Shown: positions 6,447 through 15,741 of the stretch, one piece after another
Layout: each line of letters begins with the position of its first letter
Position numbering within the stretch: position 1 is the stretch's first letter
DNA from: an uncultured Trueperaceae bacterium
Lineage (GTDB): Bacteria; Deinococcota; Deinococci; Deinococcales; Trueperaceae
Length of the DNA stretch: 64,000 nucleotides
Reading direction: 5' to 3'
Assembly (NCBI GenBank): GCA_937873495.1
Contig: CALMXZ010000011.1
Location: 248,001-312,000 of the forward strand
Translations under genes and position numbers: made by a program
The notes under the pieces: model-generated
What the model was told of the DNA's origin: nothing
The model's input: only the letters and a program-made list of their open reading frames with translations
Databases searched by the model: none

Positions 6447-8978
6447 ATGACCGACACGATAACGAGCGCCACCGGCCACGCCGAGCGCTACTCACCGGAC
6501 ACCATCGAGAAGAAGTGGCAGCAGCGCTGGCGCGAGCAGGGCATCTACGACATCGACCTCTACGACGCCGGCCGACGCAACTACTACTTCCTGACGATGT
6601 ACCCGTACCCGTCCGGCGACCTGCACATCGGTCACTGGTACGCGGAGACGCCGGCCGACGCAGCGGCGCGCTACTTGCGCATGCGCGGCAACAACGTGCT
6701 CTTCCCCATGGGCTTCGACGCCTTCGGTCTACCGGCCGAGAACGCGGCCGTGAAGGCGGCAAGGGCGGGCGACACGTCCGTCCACCCCGCGAGGCTCACC
6801 GTGGAGCGCATGGCCCGCATGCGCGAGCAGTTCGAGCAGATGGGCGCGATGTTCGACTGGTCCAAGTCACTCGCGACGTGCGATCCGGAGTACTACAAGT
6901 GGAACCAGTGGTTCTTCCTCAAGATGCTCGAGAAGGACCTCGCCTACCGCAAGGAGTCGTTCGTCAACTGGGACCCGGTCGACCAGACCGTCCTCGCCAA
7001 CGAGCAGGTCATCGACGGCCGGGGCGACCGCTCCGGCGCCCTCATCGAGCGGCGCCTCATGCCGCAGTGGCACTTCCGCATCACGCGCTACGCCGACGAG
7101 CTCCTCGACTTCTCGTCGCTCGACTGGCCCGAGCGCGTCGTCGCCATGCAGACGAACTGGATCGGCCGCTCCGAGGGCGCCGAGGTGACGTTCAAGACCG
7201 AGGCCGGGGACGACATCGTGGTGTTCACCACCCGTCCGGACACGCTCTGGGGCGCCACCTTCATGGTCCTGGCTCCCGAGCATCCGCTCGTCGAGAAGCT
7301 CGCGACCCCTGAACGGCGCGACGCCGTGAAGGCGTACGTCGAGCAGGCCTCCCATCGCACCGACCTCGACCGCATGGCGGACACGAAGGAGAAGTCGGGC
7401 GAGTTCCTCGGCGCCTACGCCGTCAACCCCGTGAACGGCGCTCGCATCCCCATCTGGATCGCCGACTACGTGCTCATGGGTTACGGCACCGGCGCCATCA
7501 TGGCCGTGCCGTACGGTGACCAGCGCGACTTCGAGTTCGCGCGCGCCTTCGGGCTCGAGATCGTTCCCGTTGTGCGCCCGGCGGGAGCGGAAGGCGAGCT
7601 CCTGGCCGCCGACCTCGGCGAGGCTTGGGCTGGGCCTGGCGTGATGGTCAACTCCGGCCCGCTCGACGGGCTCGTGCATAACGGCGAGAAGGGCCGCGCC
7701 AGCCCGGCCATCGCCGCCGCCATCGAGTACCTCGAGAGCACCGGCCTCGGCCGCGCCCAGACGACCTACCGCCTCCGCGACTGGCTCATCAGCCGCCAGC
7801 GCTACTGGGGCACGCCCATCCCCGTCGTCTACTGCGACGCCTGCGGCATGGTCCCGGAGAAACTCGAGAACCTGCCCGTGCTGCTGCCGGAGGACGTGGC
7901 CTTCATGCCGACCGGCGAGTCGCCGCTCAAGACGCACGCCGCCTTCCTCGAGACGACCTGCCCCGAGTGCGGCGGCAAGGCGCGTCGCGAGACGGACACC
8001 ATGGACACGTTCATGGACTCGTCCTGGTACTGGTTCAGGTACCTGAGCCCGCACGACGACGAGCGCCCGTTCGACCCGGAGCTGGCGGCGCGCTGGACGC
8101 CGGTCGACACCTACACGGGCGGCATCGAGCACGCCATCCTCCACCTCCTGTACGCGCGCTTCTTCACCAAGGTGCTGCGCGACCTCGGCTTGACGACGTG
8201 CGACGAGCCGTTCAAGCGCCTTCGGAACCAGGGCATGATCCTCGGGGCCGACAACGAGAAGATGTCGAAGTCGCGCGGCAACGTCGTCAACCCCGACGAC
8301 CTGGTCGCGCGGTACGGCGCCGACACGGTGCGGGCCTACCTCATGTTCCTCGGACCGTGGGACCAGGGGGCGCCGTGGAACTACAGCGGCATCGAGGGGC
8401 AAGCACGCTTCCTCGCGCGCGTCTGGAACCTCGTCGTCGACGAGGCGAGGAGCGAGGCCCAGGGCGGCGCCGCTGAGGTCGCCGCCGCGGAGGCTGAGCT
8501 GAAGAGGGCTGTCCACCACGCCGTGAAGGAAGTGACGGAGGACTTCGAGGCGTTCCGCTTCAACACGGCGATCGCCGAGCTCATGACCTTGCAGGGCGCG
8601 CTGCAGAAGGGCCGCTCGGCCGGGCTGGCGGCGAGCGGCACGTGGCGCCATGGCGTCGAGACCCTGCTCCTCATGCTCGCGCCCATAGCGCCGCATATCG
8701 CCGAGGAGCTCTGGCAGCGCCTCGGCAAGCCGGGCTCCGCCCACCTCCAGAGCTGGCCGACGTACGACCCGGCCGCCCTGGTAGCCGACACCGTTCAGTT
8801 GGCCGTGCAGGTGAACGGCAAGCTCAGGGGCCAGGTCGAGGTGCCGGCCGGCGCGGACGACGCCACCGTAGTAGCCGCCGCGCGGGCGGACGCCAACGTG
8901 GCTAAGCACGTCGATGGCAAGGAGATCGTGCGTTCCATCGTCGTGCGCGGCAAGCTCGTCAACTTCGTCGTCAAGTAG
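6447..8978 (+). CDS. leuS: Leucyl-tRNA synthetase
   Basis: This class I synthetase charges tRNA-Leu. The 843-aa protein has HIGH at residues 60-63 inside YPSGDLHIGHW, the CP1 editing domain with TTRPDTLWGATF, and KMSKS at residues 605-609. The C-terminal anticodon and tRNA-binding domains follow. The ATG at 6447 has GGAG at 6438-6441. An in-frame upstream start at 6399 is unlikely because it would add a non-conserved stretch. A TATACT sequence at 6432-6437 could be a second promoter element. The leader peptide and attenuator-like hairpins upstream suggest control by leucine supply. Confidence 0.97.
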   Translation: MTDTITSATGHAERYSPDTIEKKWQQRWREQGIYDIDLYDAGRRNYYFLTMYPYPSGDLHIGHWYAETPADAAARYLRMRGNNVLFPMGFDAFGLPAENAAVKAARAGDTSVHPARLTVERMARMREQFEQMGAMFDWSKSLATCDPEYYKWNQWFFLKMLEKDLAYRKESFVNWDPVDQTVLANEQVIDGRGDRSGALIERRLMPQWHFRITRYADELLDFSSLDWPERVVAMQTNWIGRSEGAEVTFKTEAGDDIVVFTTRPDTLWGATFMVLAPEHPLVEKLATPERRDAVKAYVEQASHRTDLDRMADTKEKSGEFLGAYAVNPVNGARIPIWIADYVLMGYGTGAIMAVPYGDQRDFEFARAFGLEIVPVVRPAGAEGELLAADLGEAWAGPGVMVNSGPLDGLVHNGEKGRASPAIAAAIEYLESTGLGRAQTTYRLRDWLISRQRYWGTPIPVVYCDACGMVPEKLENLPVLLPEDVAFMPTGESPLKTHAAFLETTCPECGGKARRETDTMDTFMDSSWYWFRYLSPHDDERPFDPELAARWTPVDTYTGGIEHAILHLLYARFFTKVLRDLGLTTCDEPFKRLRNQGMILGADNEKMSKSRGNVVNPDDLVARYGADTVRAYLMFLGPWDQGAPWNYSGIEGQARFLARVWNLVVDEARSEAQGGAAEVAAAEAELKRAVHHAVKEVTEDFEAFRFNTAIAELMTLQGALQKGRSAGLAASGTWRHGVETLLLMLAPIAPHIAEELWQRLGKPGSAHLQSWPTYDPAALVADTVQLAVQVNGKLRGQVEVPAGADDATVVAAARADANVAKHVDGKEIVRSIVVRGKLVNFVVK

Positions 8979-9038
8979 TCGCGTGCGCGGTGGCTCGGCC
9001 CGCCGCGGCGCCGGCCGGCCGAGCCGCCGCCGGCGCCG

Positions 9039-9821
9039 TCACTGCGGCGCCAGCAGCACGACCTGCTGCAACGTGCCGAGCTCGACGCTCGGGCGCACGA
9101 TGAACGTGCGGCGCAGGTCGTTGGGGTCGACGGGCTCCACCTCGATGACGACGCCGACCTTGATGCCGGCCGGGAACAGGCCCCCGAAGCTGGACGTCTC
9201 GACCACGTCGCCGACCACGATGGGCTGATCGAGCATGAAGCGCGACACGCGCACGAGGCCACCCACCTCGCCGACGGCCACGCCCTGCCCGCCCTTCCCC
9301 CGCACGGTCACGCCGACGCGCGACTGCGGGTCGACGACGGTGCGCACGATGGAGGACCCGGGCGCCACGTCCGTGACGATCCCGACCAGCCCCTCCGAGA
9401 CCGTGACCGGCAGGTTGCGCTGCACACCGGCGTTCTCGCCGAGCCCGACGCGCAACCTGGTCAGCTCCGCGCCGGCGTCGCTCCCGATGACGGGCGCCAC
9501 GGCGAGCACCCCAGGCGACTGCGTCCTGGCCACGGTCACGGCCTCCTGGTAACGCTCCAGCTCGAGCTCAAGCTGCCTGGTCGCCTCCTGCTCCGCCGCC
9601 AAGCGCTCGGCCAGCTCCGCCACCAGCGCGCGCAGGTCGCGCCTGTCGACGGCGCTCTCCAGCGCGAGCCTGACGTTCGTTCCCGCGCGGTGGAGCAGTT
9701 CGTGCGGCAGGGCAATGGCGGCCGTTACGTCCGCCGGCACCGTACCGACGAACGCCGTGAACAGCACGGTGAAGAGCCCGAGGGCGACGAACAGGTACCA
9801 GGCGCGCAGGAGGCTAGACAA
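9039..9821 (-). CDS. mreC: Rod shape-determining protein MreC
   Basis: MreC is a bitopic membrane scaffold of the elongation machinery for lateral wall growth. The 260-aa protein has one N-terminal membrane helix (about residues 6-28) and a coiled-coil rich in Glu, Leu and Arg near residues 60-110. The beta-rich domain carries GENAGVQRNLPVTVSEGLVG and ends in IVRPSVELGTLQQVVLL, both typical. It appears to start with TTG at 9821, overlapping the end of maf by 8 bp, so the two genes are translated from one message. No mreB or mreD is visible here. Confidence 0.9.
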   Translation of the reverse strand: MSSLLRAWYLFVALGLFTVLFTAFVGTVPADVTAAIALPHELLHRAGTNVRLALESAVDRRDLRALVAELAERLAAEQEATRQLELELERYQEAVTVARTQSPGVLAVAPVIGSDAGAELTRLRVGLGENAGVQRNLPVTVSEGLVGIVTDVAPGSSIVRTVVDPQSRVGVTVRGKGGQGVAVGEVGGLVRVSRFMLDQPIVVGDVVETSSFGGLFPAGIKVGVVIEVEPVDPNDLRRTFIVRPSVELGTLQQVVLLAPQ

Positions 9822-10398
9822 GCTCTACCCCCAGCCGCCGCGCGGCCAGCACCACGTTGACGAGGCTGAGGCCCATGACGTTGGGGTAGCAGCCCCTCAT
9901 CCCCTCGATCAGGGCGGCGCCCCTGCCCTGGATGGCGTAACCACCGGCCTTGTCGAGCCCCTCGCCCGTGGCGCAGTACCGGGCGATCTCGGCCTCGGAG
10001 AGGGGCCTGAACACCACGGCGCTGCGCACGACGACCGTCTCGAGCGCGCCGCGGTACGCGAGCGCGTGACCGGTGAACACGTCGTGCTCGCGGCCGGCGA
10101 GCAGCGCAACGAACTCGCGGTTCTCGGCCTCGTCGACCGGTTTGTTGAGGATGACACCGTCTACCGCCACGGTCGTGTCGGCCGCTATCACCATGGCGTC
10201 GTGGTGACCCGTCGCCACGACGCGCGCCTTGGAGCGCGCGAGGCGCTCGACCAACGCGCCGGGCGCCTCGCCGCGCGCGGGCGTCTCGTCGACCTCGGGC
10301 ACCACGACGGTGAAGGTGAGGCCGAGGCCGGCGAGCAGCTGTGAGCGGCGGGGTGAGCCGCTCGCCAGGACTATGTTCGGAACGTCGGCCGGTGGCAC
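9814..10398 (-). CDS. maf: Maf family nucleoside triphosphate pyrophosphatase
   Basis: Maf proteins hydrolyse dTTP, UTP or modified nucleotides to monophosphates and influence septum formation. The signature NIVLASGSPRRSQLL begins the protein, and the catalytic region VIAADTTVAVDG and the conserved KPVDEAENREF follow. I prefer the GTG at 10398, giving 194 aa, the usual length. A TATCCT box (complement of 10406-10411) lies 7 nt upstream with no ribosome-binding site, the leaderless pattern. An ATG at 10434 would add 12 residues and place that box inside the gene. It is the first gene of a maf-mreC operon. Confidence 0.9.
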   Translation of the reverse strand: MPPADVPNIVLASGSPRRSQLLAGLGLTFTVVVPEVDETPARGEAPGALVERLARSKARVVATGHHDAMVIAADTTVAVDGVILNKPVDEAENREFVALLAGREHDVFTGHALAYRGALETVVVRSAVVFRPLSEAEIARYCATGEGLDKAGGYAIQGRGAALIEGMRGCYPNVMGLSLVNVVLAARRLGVELV

Positions 10399-10405
10399 GC
10401 GGTAC

Positions 10406-10411
10406 AGGATA
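10406..10411 (-). promoter_or_regulatory. -10 box of maf (leaderless)
   Basis: TATCCT on the minus strand ends 7 nt before the GTG start of maf; no Shine-Dalgarno sequence is present. Confidence 0.5.
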
Positions 10412-10510
10412 ACGGCTCGGCGGGCGGTGTTCACCCCGCGGCCGGCCCGGCGGCGCCAGAACGGGCCCTGGCACGCAGTAACGCCCCCGGACGCCGCCGG
10501 CGCCTGACGG

Positions 10511-10516
10511 TATGCT
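10511..10516 (+). promoter_or_regulatory. -10 box of rpiA (leaderless)
   Basis: TATGCT ends 7 nt before the ATG at 10524. An ATG at 10512 lies inside this box and so is unlikely to be the start. Confidence 0.55.
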
Positions 10517-10523
10517 CCAGACC

Positions 10524-11219
10524 ATGAGTGATGCGATGACCGGGCCGGAGGCCATGAAACGCGCGGCGGCGCTGCGCGCCCTCGCTCTCGTCGATAGCGG
10601 CATGCTCCTCGGCCTCGGCACCGGCAGCACCGCCCGGTGGCTCGTTGAAGAGCTGGGACGAGCCCTCGCGCGCGGCGAGCTGACGCGCGTGCGCGGCGTC
10701 GCTACCTCGAAGCAGACGGAGGCGCAAGCCGCCGCGCTCGGTATCCCCCTCGTCGAGCTGCCGCCAGGCGGCGTCGACCTCGCCATCGACGGCATGGACG
10801 AGCTCACCGCCGGGCTGGACGCCATCAAGGGCCTCGGCGGGGCGCTCACCAGAGAGAAAATCGTGGCCGCGGCGGCCAAGCGGTTCGTGCTCATCGGCGA
10901 CGCGAGCAAGCTGGTCGCCCACCTAGGCGAGAAGGCGCCGCTGCCCGTCGAGGTCGTCCGCTTCGGGCGGCTGCGCACCGAGCGCCTGTTGGCCGAGCTC
11001 GGCGGGGAGGTGAGGCAGCGCCTGGTCGGCCCGGAGCCGTTCGTCACGGACAACGGCAACCTCGTCTACGACATCCGCTTCTCGACCCCGTTCGACGCGC
11101 CCACGCTGGCCGCACGCCTCGCCGGCACCCCCGGCGTCGTGGAGCACGGGCTCTTCCTCGGCATGGCCGAACGCGCCTTCGTTGCCACGGACACGGGCGT
11201 GGACGAGGTCGCCGGTTGA
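10524..11219 (+). CDS. rpiA: Ribose-5-phosphate isomerase A
   Basis: RpiA interconverts ribose-5-phosphate and ribulose-5-phosphate in the pentose phosphate pathway. The 231-aa protein has GLGTGSTARW (phosphate loop), LAIDGMDEL with the catalytic aspartates, and KGLGGALTREKIVAAAAKRF with the catalytic lysine and nearby residues. The last part, GVVEHGLFLGMA, is also typical. The start at 10524 is chosen from the TATGCT box 7 nt upstream. Its stop overlaps the TTG start of acpS (TTGA), so the two are coupled. Confidence 0.95.
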   Translation: MSDAMTGPEAMKRAAALRALALVDSGMLLGLGTGSTARWLVEELGRALARGELTRVRGVATSKQTEAQAAALGIPLVELPPGGVDLAIDGMDELTAGLDAIKGLGGALTREKIVAAAAKRFVLIGDASKLVAHLGEKAPLPVEVVRFGRLRTERLLAELGGEVRQRLVGPEPFVTDNGNLVYDIRFSTPFDAPTLAARLAGTPGVVEHGLFLGMAERAFVATDTGVDEVAG

Positions 11220-11614
11220 TCGTCGCCATCGGGCTCGACATGGTGGAGCTCTCCCGCATCCGCGCGGCGCTCGAGCGCTTCCCCGACCGGTTCGTCGAGC
11301 GCGTCTTCCACCCGGAGGAGCTCGCGGACGTGGCCGACCGCACGGACAAGGTCCCGGGCCTGGCGGCGCGGTTCGCCGCCAAGGAAGCCTTCCAGAAGTG
11401 CTGGCCGACGTCGTTCGGTTGGCGCGACGTCTGGGTCGTGAAGGACGGCAACCGGCCCGTGCTGCGCATGGCGCCCCCCCTCCGCGAGGCTTGCGAGCGC
11501 GAGGGCCTGAGCGCTTACGTGTCATTGACCCACGCCCGCACCACGGCCGCCGCCGTGGTGGTGCTCGAACTCCGGGTTACAGTGGCGCCTCATGTGCCCG
11601 AAGAACGACACTGA
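11216..11614 (+). CDS. acpS: Holo-[acyl-carrier-protein] synthase
   Basis: AcpS transfers phosphopantetheine from CoA to acyl carrier protein. The N-terminal GLDMVELSRI and the central FAAKEAFQKCW are the two magnesium/CoA motifs of the family, and YVSLTHARTTAAAVVVL is the usual final strand. The 132-aa length is slightly above the common 120-125. It starts with TTG overlapping the rpiA stop codon, and its 3' end overlaps rnhA by 23 bp, so rpiA-acpS-rnhA is a tight operon. Confidence 0.93.
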   Translation: MIVAIGLDMVELSRIRAALERFPDRFVERVFHPEELADVADRTDKVPGLAARFAAKEAFQKCWPTSFGWRDVWVVKDGNRPVLRMAPPLREACEREGLSAYVSLTHARTTAAAVVVLELRVTVAPHVPEERH

Positions 11615-12140
11615 CCGGCAGGCGAGCCTCTTCGCCCCCGCCGCCGCAGCTGCCGCGGCGACCGCGGCGACCGGCTCACCCGAGCCGAGGGCCCCGCGCC
11701 GCAGCGTGACGGCCTACACGGACGGCTCGTGCGACACGGCGAGCGGCCACGGCGGGTGGGCGTACATGCTCGTCGAGGGCGGCGCGGAACGGACCGAGGC
11801 CGGCTACGCCCCCGACACGACCAACAACCGCATGGAGCTGACCGCGGCGGTGCGCGCCCTGGCGGCCCTCGAGCAGGCTTCGGACGTCACGATCGTGACG
11901 GACAGCGAGTACCTGAAGAAGGCCTTCACGGACGGCTGGCTGAAGAACTGGCTACGCAACGGCTGGCGCACCGCGGCGCGGCAGCCCGTCAAGAACCGCG
12001 ACCTGTGGGAAGAGCTGCTCGAGCTGGAGAAGCGGCACGTGGTGCGCTGGTCGTGGACCAAAGGGCACGCAGGCCATGCGGAGAACGAGGCCGTCGACGC
12101 GCTGGCGTTGGCGGCGCGACGCTCGCGCGGGCGCCGCTGA
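11592..12140 (+). CDS. rnhA: Ribonuclease HI
   Basis: This enzyme cuts the RNA strand of RNA-DNA hybrids. The catalytic acidic residues are visible: Asp44 in AYTDGSCD, the Glu in NNRMELTAAV, the Asp in VTDSEYLKKAF and the last Asp in NEAVDALAL. The handle region KNWLRNGWRTAARQPVKNRDLW is present. About 38 residues at the N terminus form an Ala/Pro-rich extension not needed for the fold. A TACAGT box (11578-11583) lies 8 nt before the ATG, inside acpS, and might give an additional leaderless transcript. Confidence 0.93.
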   Translation: MCPKNDTDRQASLFAPAAAAAAATAATGSPEPRAPRRSVTAYTDGSCDTASGHGGWAYMLVEGGAERTEAGYAPDTTNNRMELTAAVRALAALEQASDVTIVTDSEYLKKAFTDGWLKNWLRNGWRTAARQPVKNRDLWEELLELEKRHVVRWSWTKGHAGHAENEAVDALALAARRSRGRR

Positions 12141-12161
12141 GCGGTCGGCGGCGGACGGTGG

Positions 12162-13378
12162 TCAGGCCAACCGCGCCAGCAGGCCGGTGAGGGCCGCCAG
12201 GCCGACGCCGAGCGACGCCGGTTCGAGCCATTCGTCGAGGCGGTGGGCGTTGCCCCCGCGGTAGCCGCCGAAAGCGATGGCCGGGATGCCGGCGGCCATG
12301 GCCGGGTTGGCGTCCGTGCTCGCCGCCGCCGTCCTCTGCGCCACCCCGACCTCGGCGTACGCCGCTCGAGCGGCGAGCACGAGCCGTTCGTTGTCCGAGC
12401 GCCCCGCCTGACGCGCGCCCACCTGCACGAGCTCGACGGCGGCGCCGGCCGCCCTGGCGGCCGCGCGCACGGCGGTCAGGGCCACCGCCTCCAGCTCGGC
12501 CAAGGTGGCCGCGTCGAGGCTCCTGAGGTCGAGGTTGAACCCCGCGCGCTCCGCGATGGCGTTGACGCTCGTGCCGCCCCACACCTGGCCGACGTTCAGG
12601 CTCGAGCGCGGCGTGTTCAGCACCTTCACGCGCCGCAAGGCGCCGATCGCCTCGCCCGCGGCGTGCACGGCGCTGGCGGCGCCGTAGTCGCCCCACGAAT
12701 GGCCACCGGGCGCCGTGAAGCGCGCTTCGTACCTGGCGGAGCCGACGGCGGCGTCCGTGATGGAGCCGAGCCCGCCGTCGAACGCGATGAACGCGTCCGC
12801 CCCGCTTCCGAACTCGGCGACCAGGTGCTTGGCGCCGCGGAGGTCGCCGAGGCCCTCCTCGCCGACCGTAGCCGCGACCACGAGGCGCGGTCTGCAAGCG
12901 CGCCCCGGCAAGCCGCGCGTCTGGAGGTACCTGGTCAAGACGGCGAGCGACGCGGCGTTGTCGCCGATGCCAGGGCCGCACCACCGCTCGTCGCCCTGGG
13001 TGACGCTCACGTCGACGTCCGGGCCGAACACGCTGTCAAGGTGGGCGGCCAGGATCACCGTGGGCGGCCCCGCGCTCGTGTCGGAGGAGGCCGCCACGTC
13101 CGCCACCACGTTGCCGACGGCGTCCAGCCGCGCGTCGAGGCCGGCCTCGCGCCAGAGCCGCAACACGAGCGCCGCCCGCTCCCCCTCCGAGCCCGTCGGG
13201 GCAGGCGTCTGGGCGATGTCGAGGAGGAGGGCCCGCAAGGCCGCGGCGTCCGCGGCGGGTGCGGCGGTGGCACCGCCGCCGCCGTCCGCGGCGACACCAC
13301 TGGTGCCGTCCGCGTAGGCACCGGAGGCCGCGCAAGCGTACGGTGCCGCGTCCGTGGCCTGCGCCCCCGGCTTGCCGG

Positions 13379-13382
<4 letters not shown>
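12162..13382 (-). CDS. M20-family metallopeptidase
   Basis: This is a predicted two-zinc exopeptidase or deacylase of the M20 family (406 aa). The metal ligands and catalytic residues appear in [23 protein letters not shown] (bridging Asp) and [13 protein letters not shown] (general-base Glu). A dimerisation domain follows, with [18 protein letters not shown]. The first 45 residues are Gly/Ala-rich and poorly conserved. It starts with GTG overlapping the response-regulator stop (GTGA), so it is translated from that message. Substrate cannot be told; dipeptidase, tripeptidase or acyl-amino-acid hydrolase are all possible. Confidence 0.85.
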
Positions 13383-14044
<662 letters not shown>

Positions 14045-14051
14045 GGGCCCA

Positions 14052-14057
14052 ATCGTA
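14052..14057 (-). promoter_or_regulatory. -10 box of the response regulator (leaderless)
   Basis: TACGAT on the minus strand ends 7 nt before the ATG at 14044; there is no ribosome-binding site. Confidence 0.5.
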
Positions 14058-14286
14058 GCGCATGGGCTAGCCGCGGCGCGGCTAGGCGCGCCACCGCTCC
14101 CGAAAGCGTGCTACCCTTCCCGGGCAGCTGCCGGGCACGCGGCGTCACCGCTACTCGCGTCCTCACCGCCGTACATGGCATGGAGGCGGTCCGGCGACGG
14201 CGGGCGTCCGGCAGCTGCACGATATGGGCGCGATCGGCACCGACCCGGCCCCTGACGAGACCGCATGAACCAAGGATGGAGTGAAC

Positions 14287-15162
14287 ATGGCACACCCCAA
14301 GGGGTTGCTGATCGAGCGCGCCCAGCGGCTCGGCCTGCCACGGCCGGAGTTCGACACCGCGCGTACCGGCCCTGAACACGAACCGTCGTTCCTGAGCGAC
14401 GTCACGGTCGACGGGGAGCTGCTCGGCACCGGCCAGGGCGGCTCCAAGCGCGAGGCAGAGCGGCGCGCGGCCGAGGAGGCACTGAGCACCCTCGACAAGC
14501 GGGAGGCGGGCGGCGGCTCGAAGGCGCCGAACGACGCCACCGCTGCCGGCACCACCCGACCGCCGGCCGACGAGGACGAGGTCGTACCGGCCGCCAGTGG
14601 CAAGCGCGGCGCCAAGGGGACGAAGGCGACCGAGGCCGCCAAGACGACCAAGAGCGCGCCGGCTGCCAAAGGCGCGCGCGGGGCCAAGGAAGCCGCCGCC
14701 AAGGGCCAGGCGAAGGGAGCCGCCAAAGCGGAGCCGAAGGAAGGCCGGCGCCCGGCAGGGGGGCGGCAAGCGGTCGGCGAACCGGCCGCGGCGACGACCA
14801 AGGGCGGGGCGGCCACGGCAGGCGGCGCCAAGGCGGCCACGACGGCGACCGCACCAGCCCCAACCGCACCAGCCAAGGCAGCACCGTCTGCGCCCGTCCG
14901 CGAGCCGCGACCGGCTGCTGCGCCCGCCGCCGCCCCGGCCCAGCCCGCGCGGGAGGACGCCGAACCGTTCAACGGTCCGTGGCCCATGATCGACGACGTC
15001 CTCGCGAGCGTCATCACCGTCGCCGAGCGGCGCGTGAGCGCCGACCTGCGTGGCGAGACGGCGCTCGTAGCCATCCGAGACTTCGCGCTGCGGCTCTACA
15101 AGGACATGCTCGCCGACCTCGGCGAAGTCGTCGAGGAGGACGAGGAAGACGAAGAGGAGTGA
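14287..15162 (+). CDS. dsRNA-binding-domain protein with Lys/Ala-rich linker
   Basis: Residues about 3-65 read as a double-stranded-RNA-binding domain: LLIERAQRLGLPRPEF, then a strand region VTVDGELLGTGQGGSKREAERRAAEEAL with the basic-plus-helix end that contacts RNA in this fold. A long low-complexity stretch (about 75-225) of Lys, Ala, Pro and Gly resembles histone H1 or AlgP-type tails. A compact C-terminal part (PWPMIDDVLASVITVAERR...) ends in a run of Asp and Glu. No RNase III catalytic domain is present, so this is a stand-alone RNA- or nucleic-acid-binding protein of unknown role. GGAG precedes the ATG at 14287; a GTG at 14281 is also possible. Confidence 0.75.
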   Translation: MAHPKGLLIERAQRLGLPRPEFDTARTGPEHEPSFLSDVTVDGELLGTGQGGSKREAERRAAEEALSTLDKREAGGGSKAPNDATAAGTTRPPADEDEVVPAASGKRGAKGTKATEAAKTTKSAPAAKGARGAKEAAAKGQAKGAAKAEPKEGRRPAGGRQAVGEPAAATTKGGAATAGGAKAATTATAPAPTAPAKAAPSAPVREPRPAAAPAAAPAQPAREDAEPFNGPWPMIDDVLASVITVAERRVSADLRGETALVAIRDFALRLYKDMLADLGEVVEEDEEDEEE

Positions 15163-15240
15163 GCCGCGGCGGCCAACCGGCGCTGGGCCAGGCAGCAGCT
15201 AGCGGTCGGGAGGCCAGGTCGCGCTCGGAGCGCGCTGCCC

Positions 15241-15579
15241 CTACTCCGGCGCGGCGACGGCCCTGGCGAAGCGCTCTATCCGCTTGAGGTCCTGGGTCGC
15301 CTTCTCGCGCATGAGCATGTCGCGTAGGCCGGGGCTGACGCCTACGTCCGAGATGCCCTGGATCTCGATGAGGTCGAGCATCTTGGCGCCGAAGGCGCGC
15401 AGGGGGGTCGCCAGCTCGATACCAGCGGTCGTCGCCGGCGTGGCGGCTTCGAGGGTGAGCAGGTCGGCGTCGAGGCCGCCCGCGGCGGGGTTCACGCTCA
15501 CGACGACGTCCCCATGGTCGGTCGTCACTAGGTAACGCCTGTCGGGCCGCCCGCTCGTTCCGTCTGGTACCTGGTTCAT
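15241..15579 (-). CDS. Hypothetical protein (112 aa)
   Basis: I do not recognise this family. The protein has a short N-terminal polar stretch, a beta-rich part (RRYLVTTDHGDVVVSV) and a mixed helical C terminus ending in ERFARAVAAPE. There is no signal peptide or membrane helix. The start at 15579 is picked because TAGCGT (complement of 15587-15592) lies 7 nt upstream, the leaderless arrangement. Longer frames up to 15669 would have a non-conserved Arg-rich start. It converges with the dsRBD gene and is divergent from the antiporter gene. Confidence 0.65.
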   Translation of the reverse strand: MNQVPDGTSGRPDRRYLVTTDHGDVVVSVNPAAGGLDADLLTLEAATPATTAGIELATPLRAFGAKMLDLIEIQGISDVGVSPGLRDMLMREKATQDLKRIERFARAVAAPE

Positions 15580-15586
15580 CGCGGCG

Positions 15587-15592
15587 ACGCTA
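15587..15592 (-). promoter_or_regulatory. -10 box of the 112-aa hypothetical gene
   Basis: TAGCGT on the minus strand ends 7 nt before the ATG at 15579. Confidence 0.45.
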
Positions 15593-15741
15593 GCACGCGC
15601 GCGCCGCCGAGCGCGCGTCATGGTCGGTTGGCCTTCTTCGCGCTCGTCGGTTATGGTCGGGGCCGCCATAGGCCGCGACCTCGCGGAACGCTAAGGAGGA
15701 CGACCACGGCACCGTTCACAGCCGCACCGCACGGAGACGTC

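Noticed and set aside
4621-6450. A 609-codon open frame on the plus strand opposite lpdA
   Set aside because: It is an antisense shadow of a clear dihydrolipoamide dehydrogenase gene, made possible by the high GC content. Its translation has no recognisable motif and is Arg/His/Asp biased.
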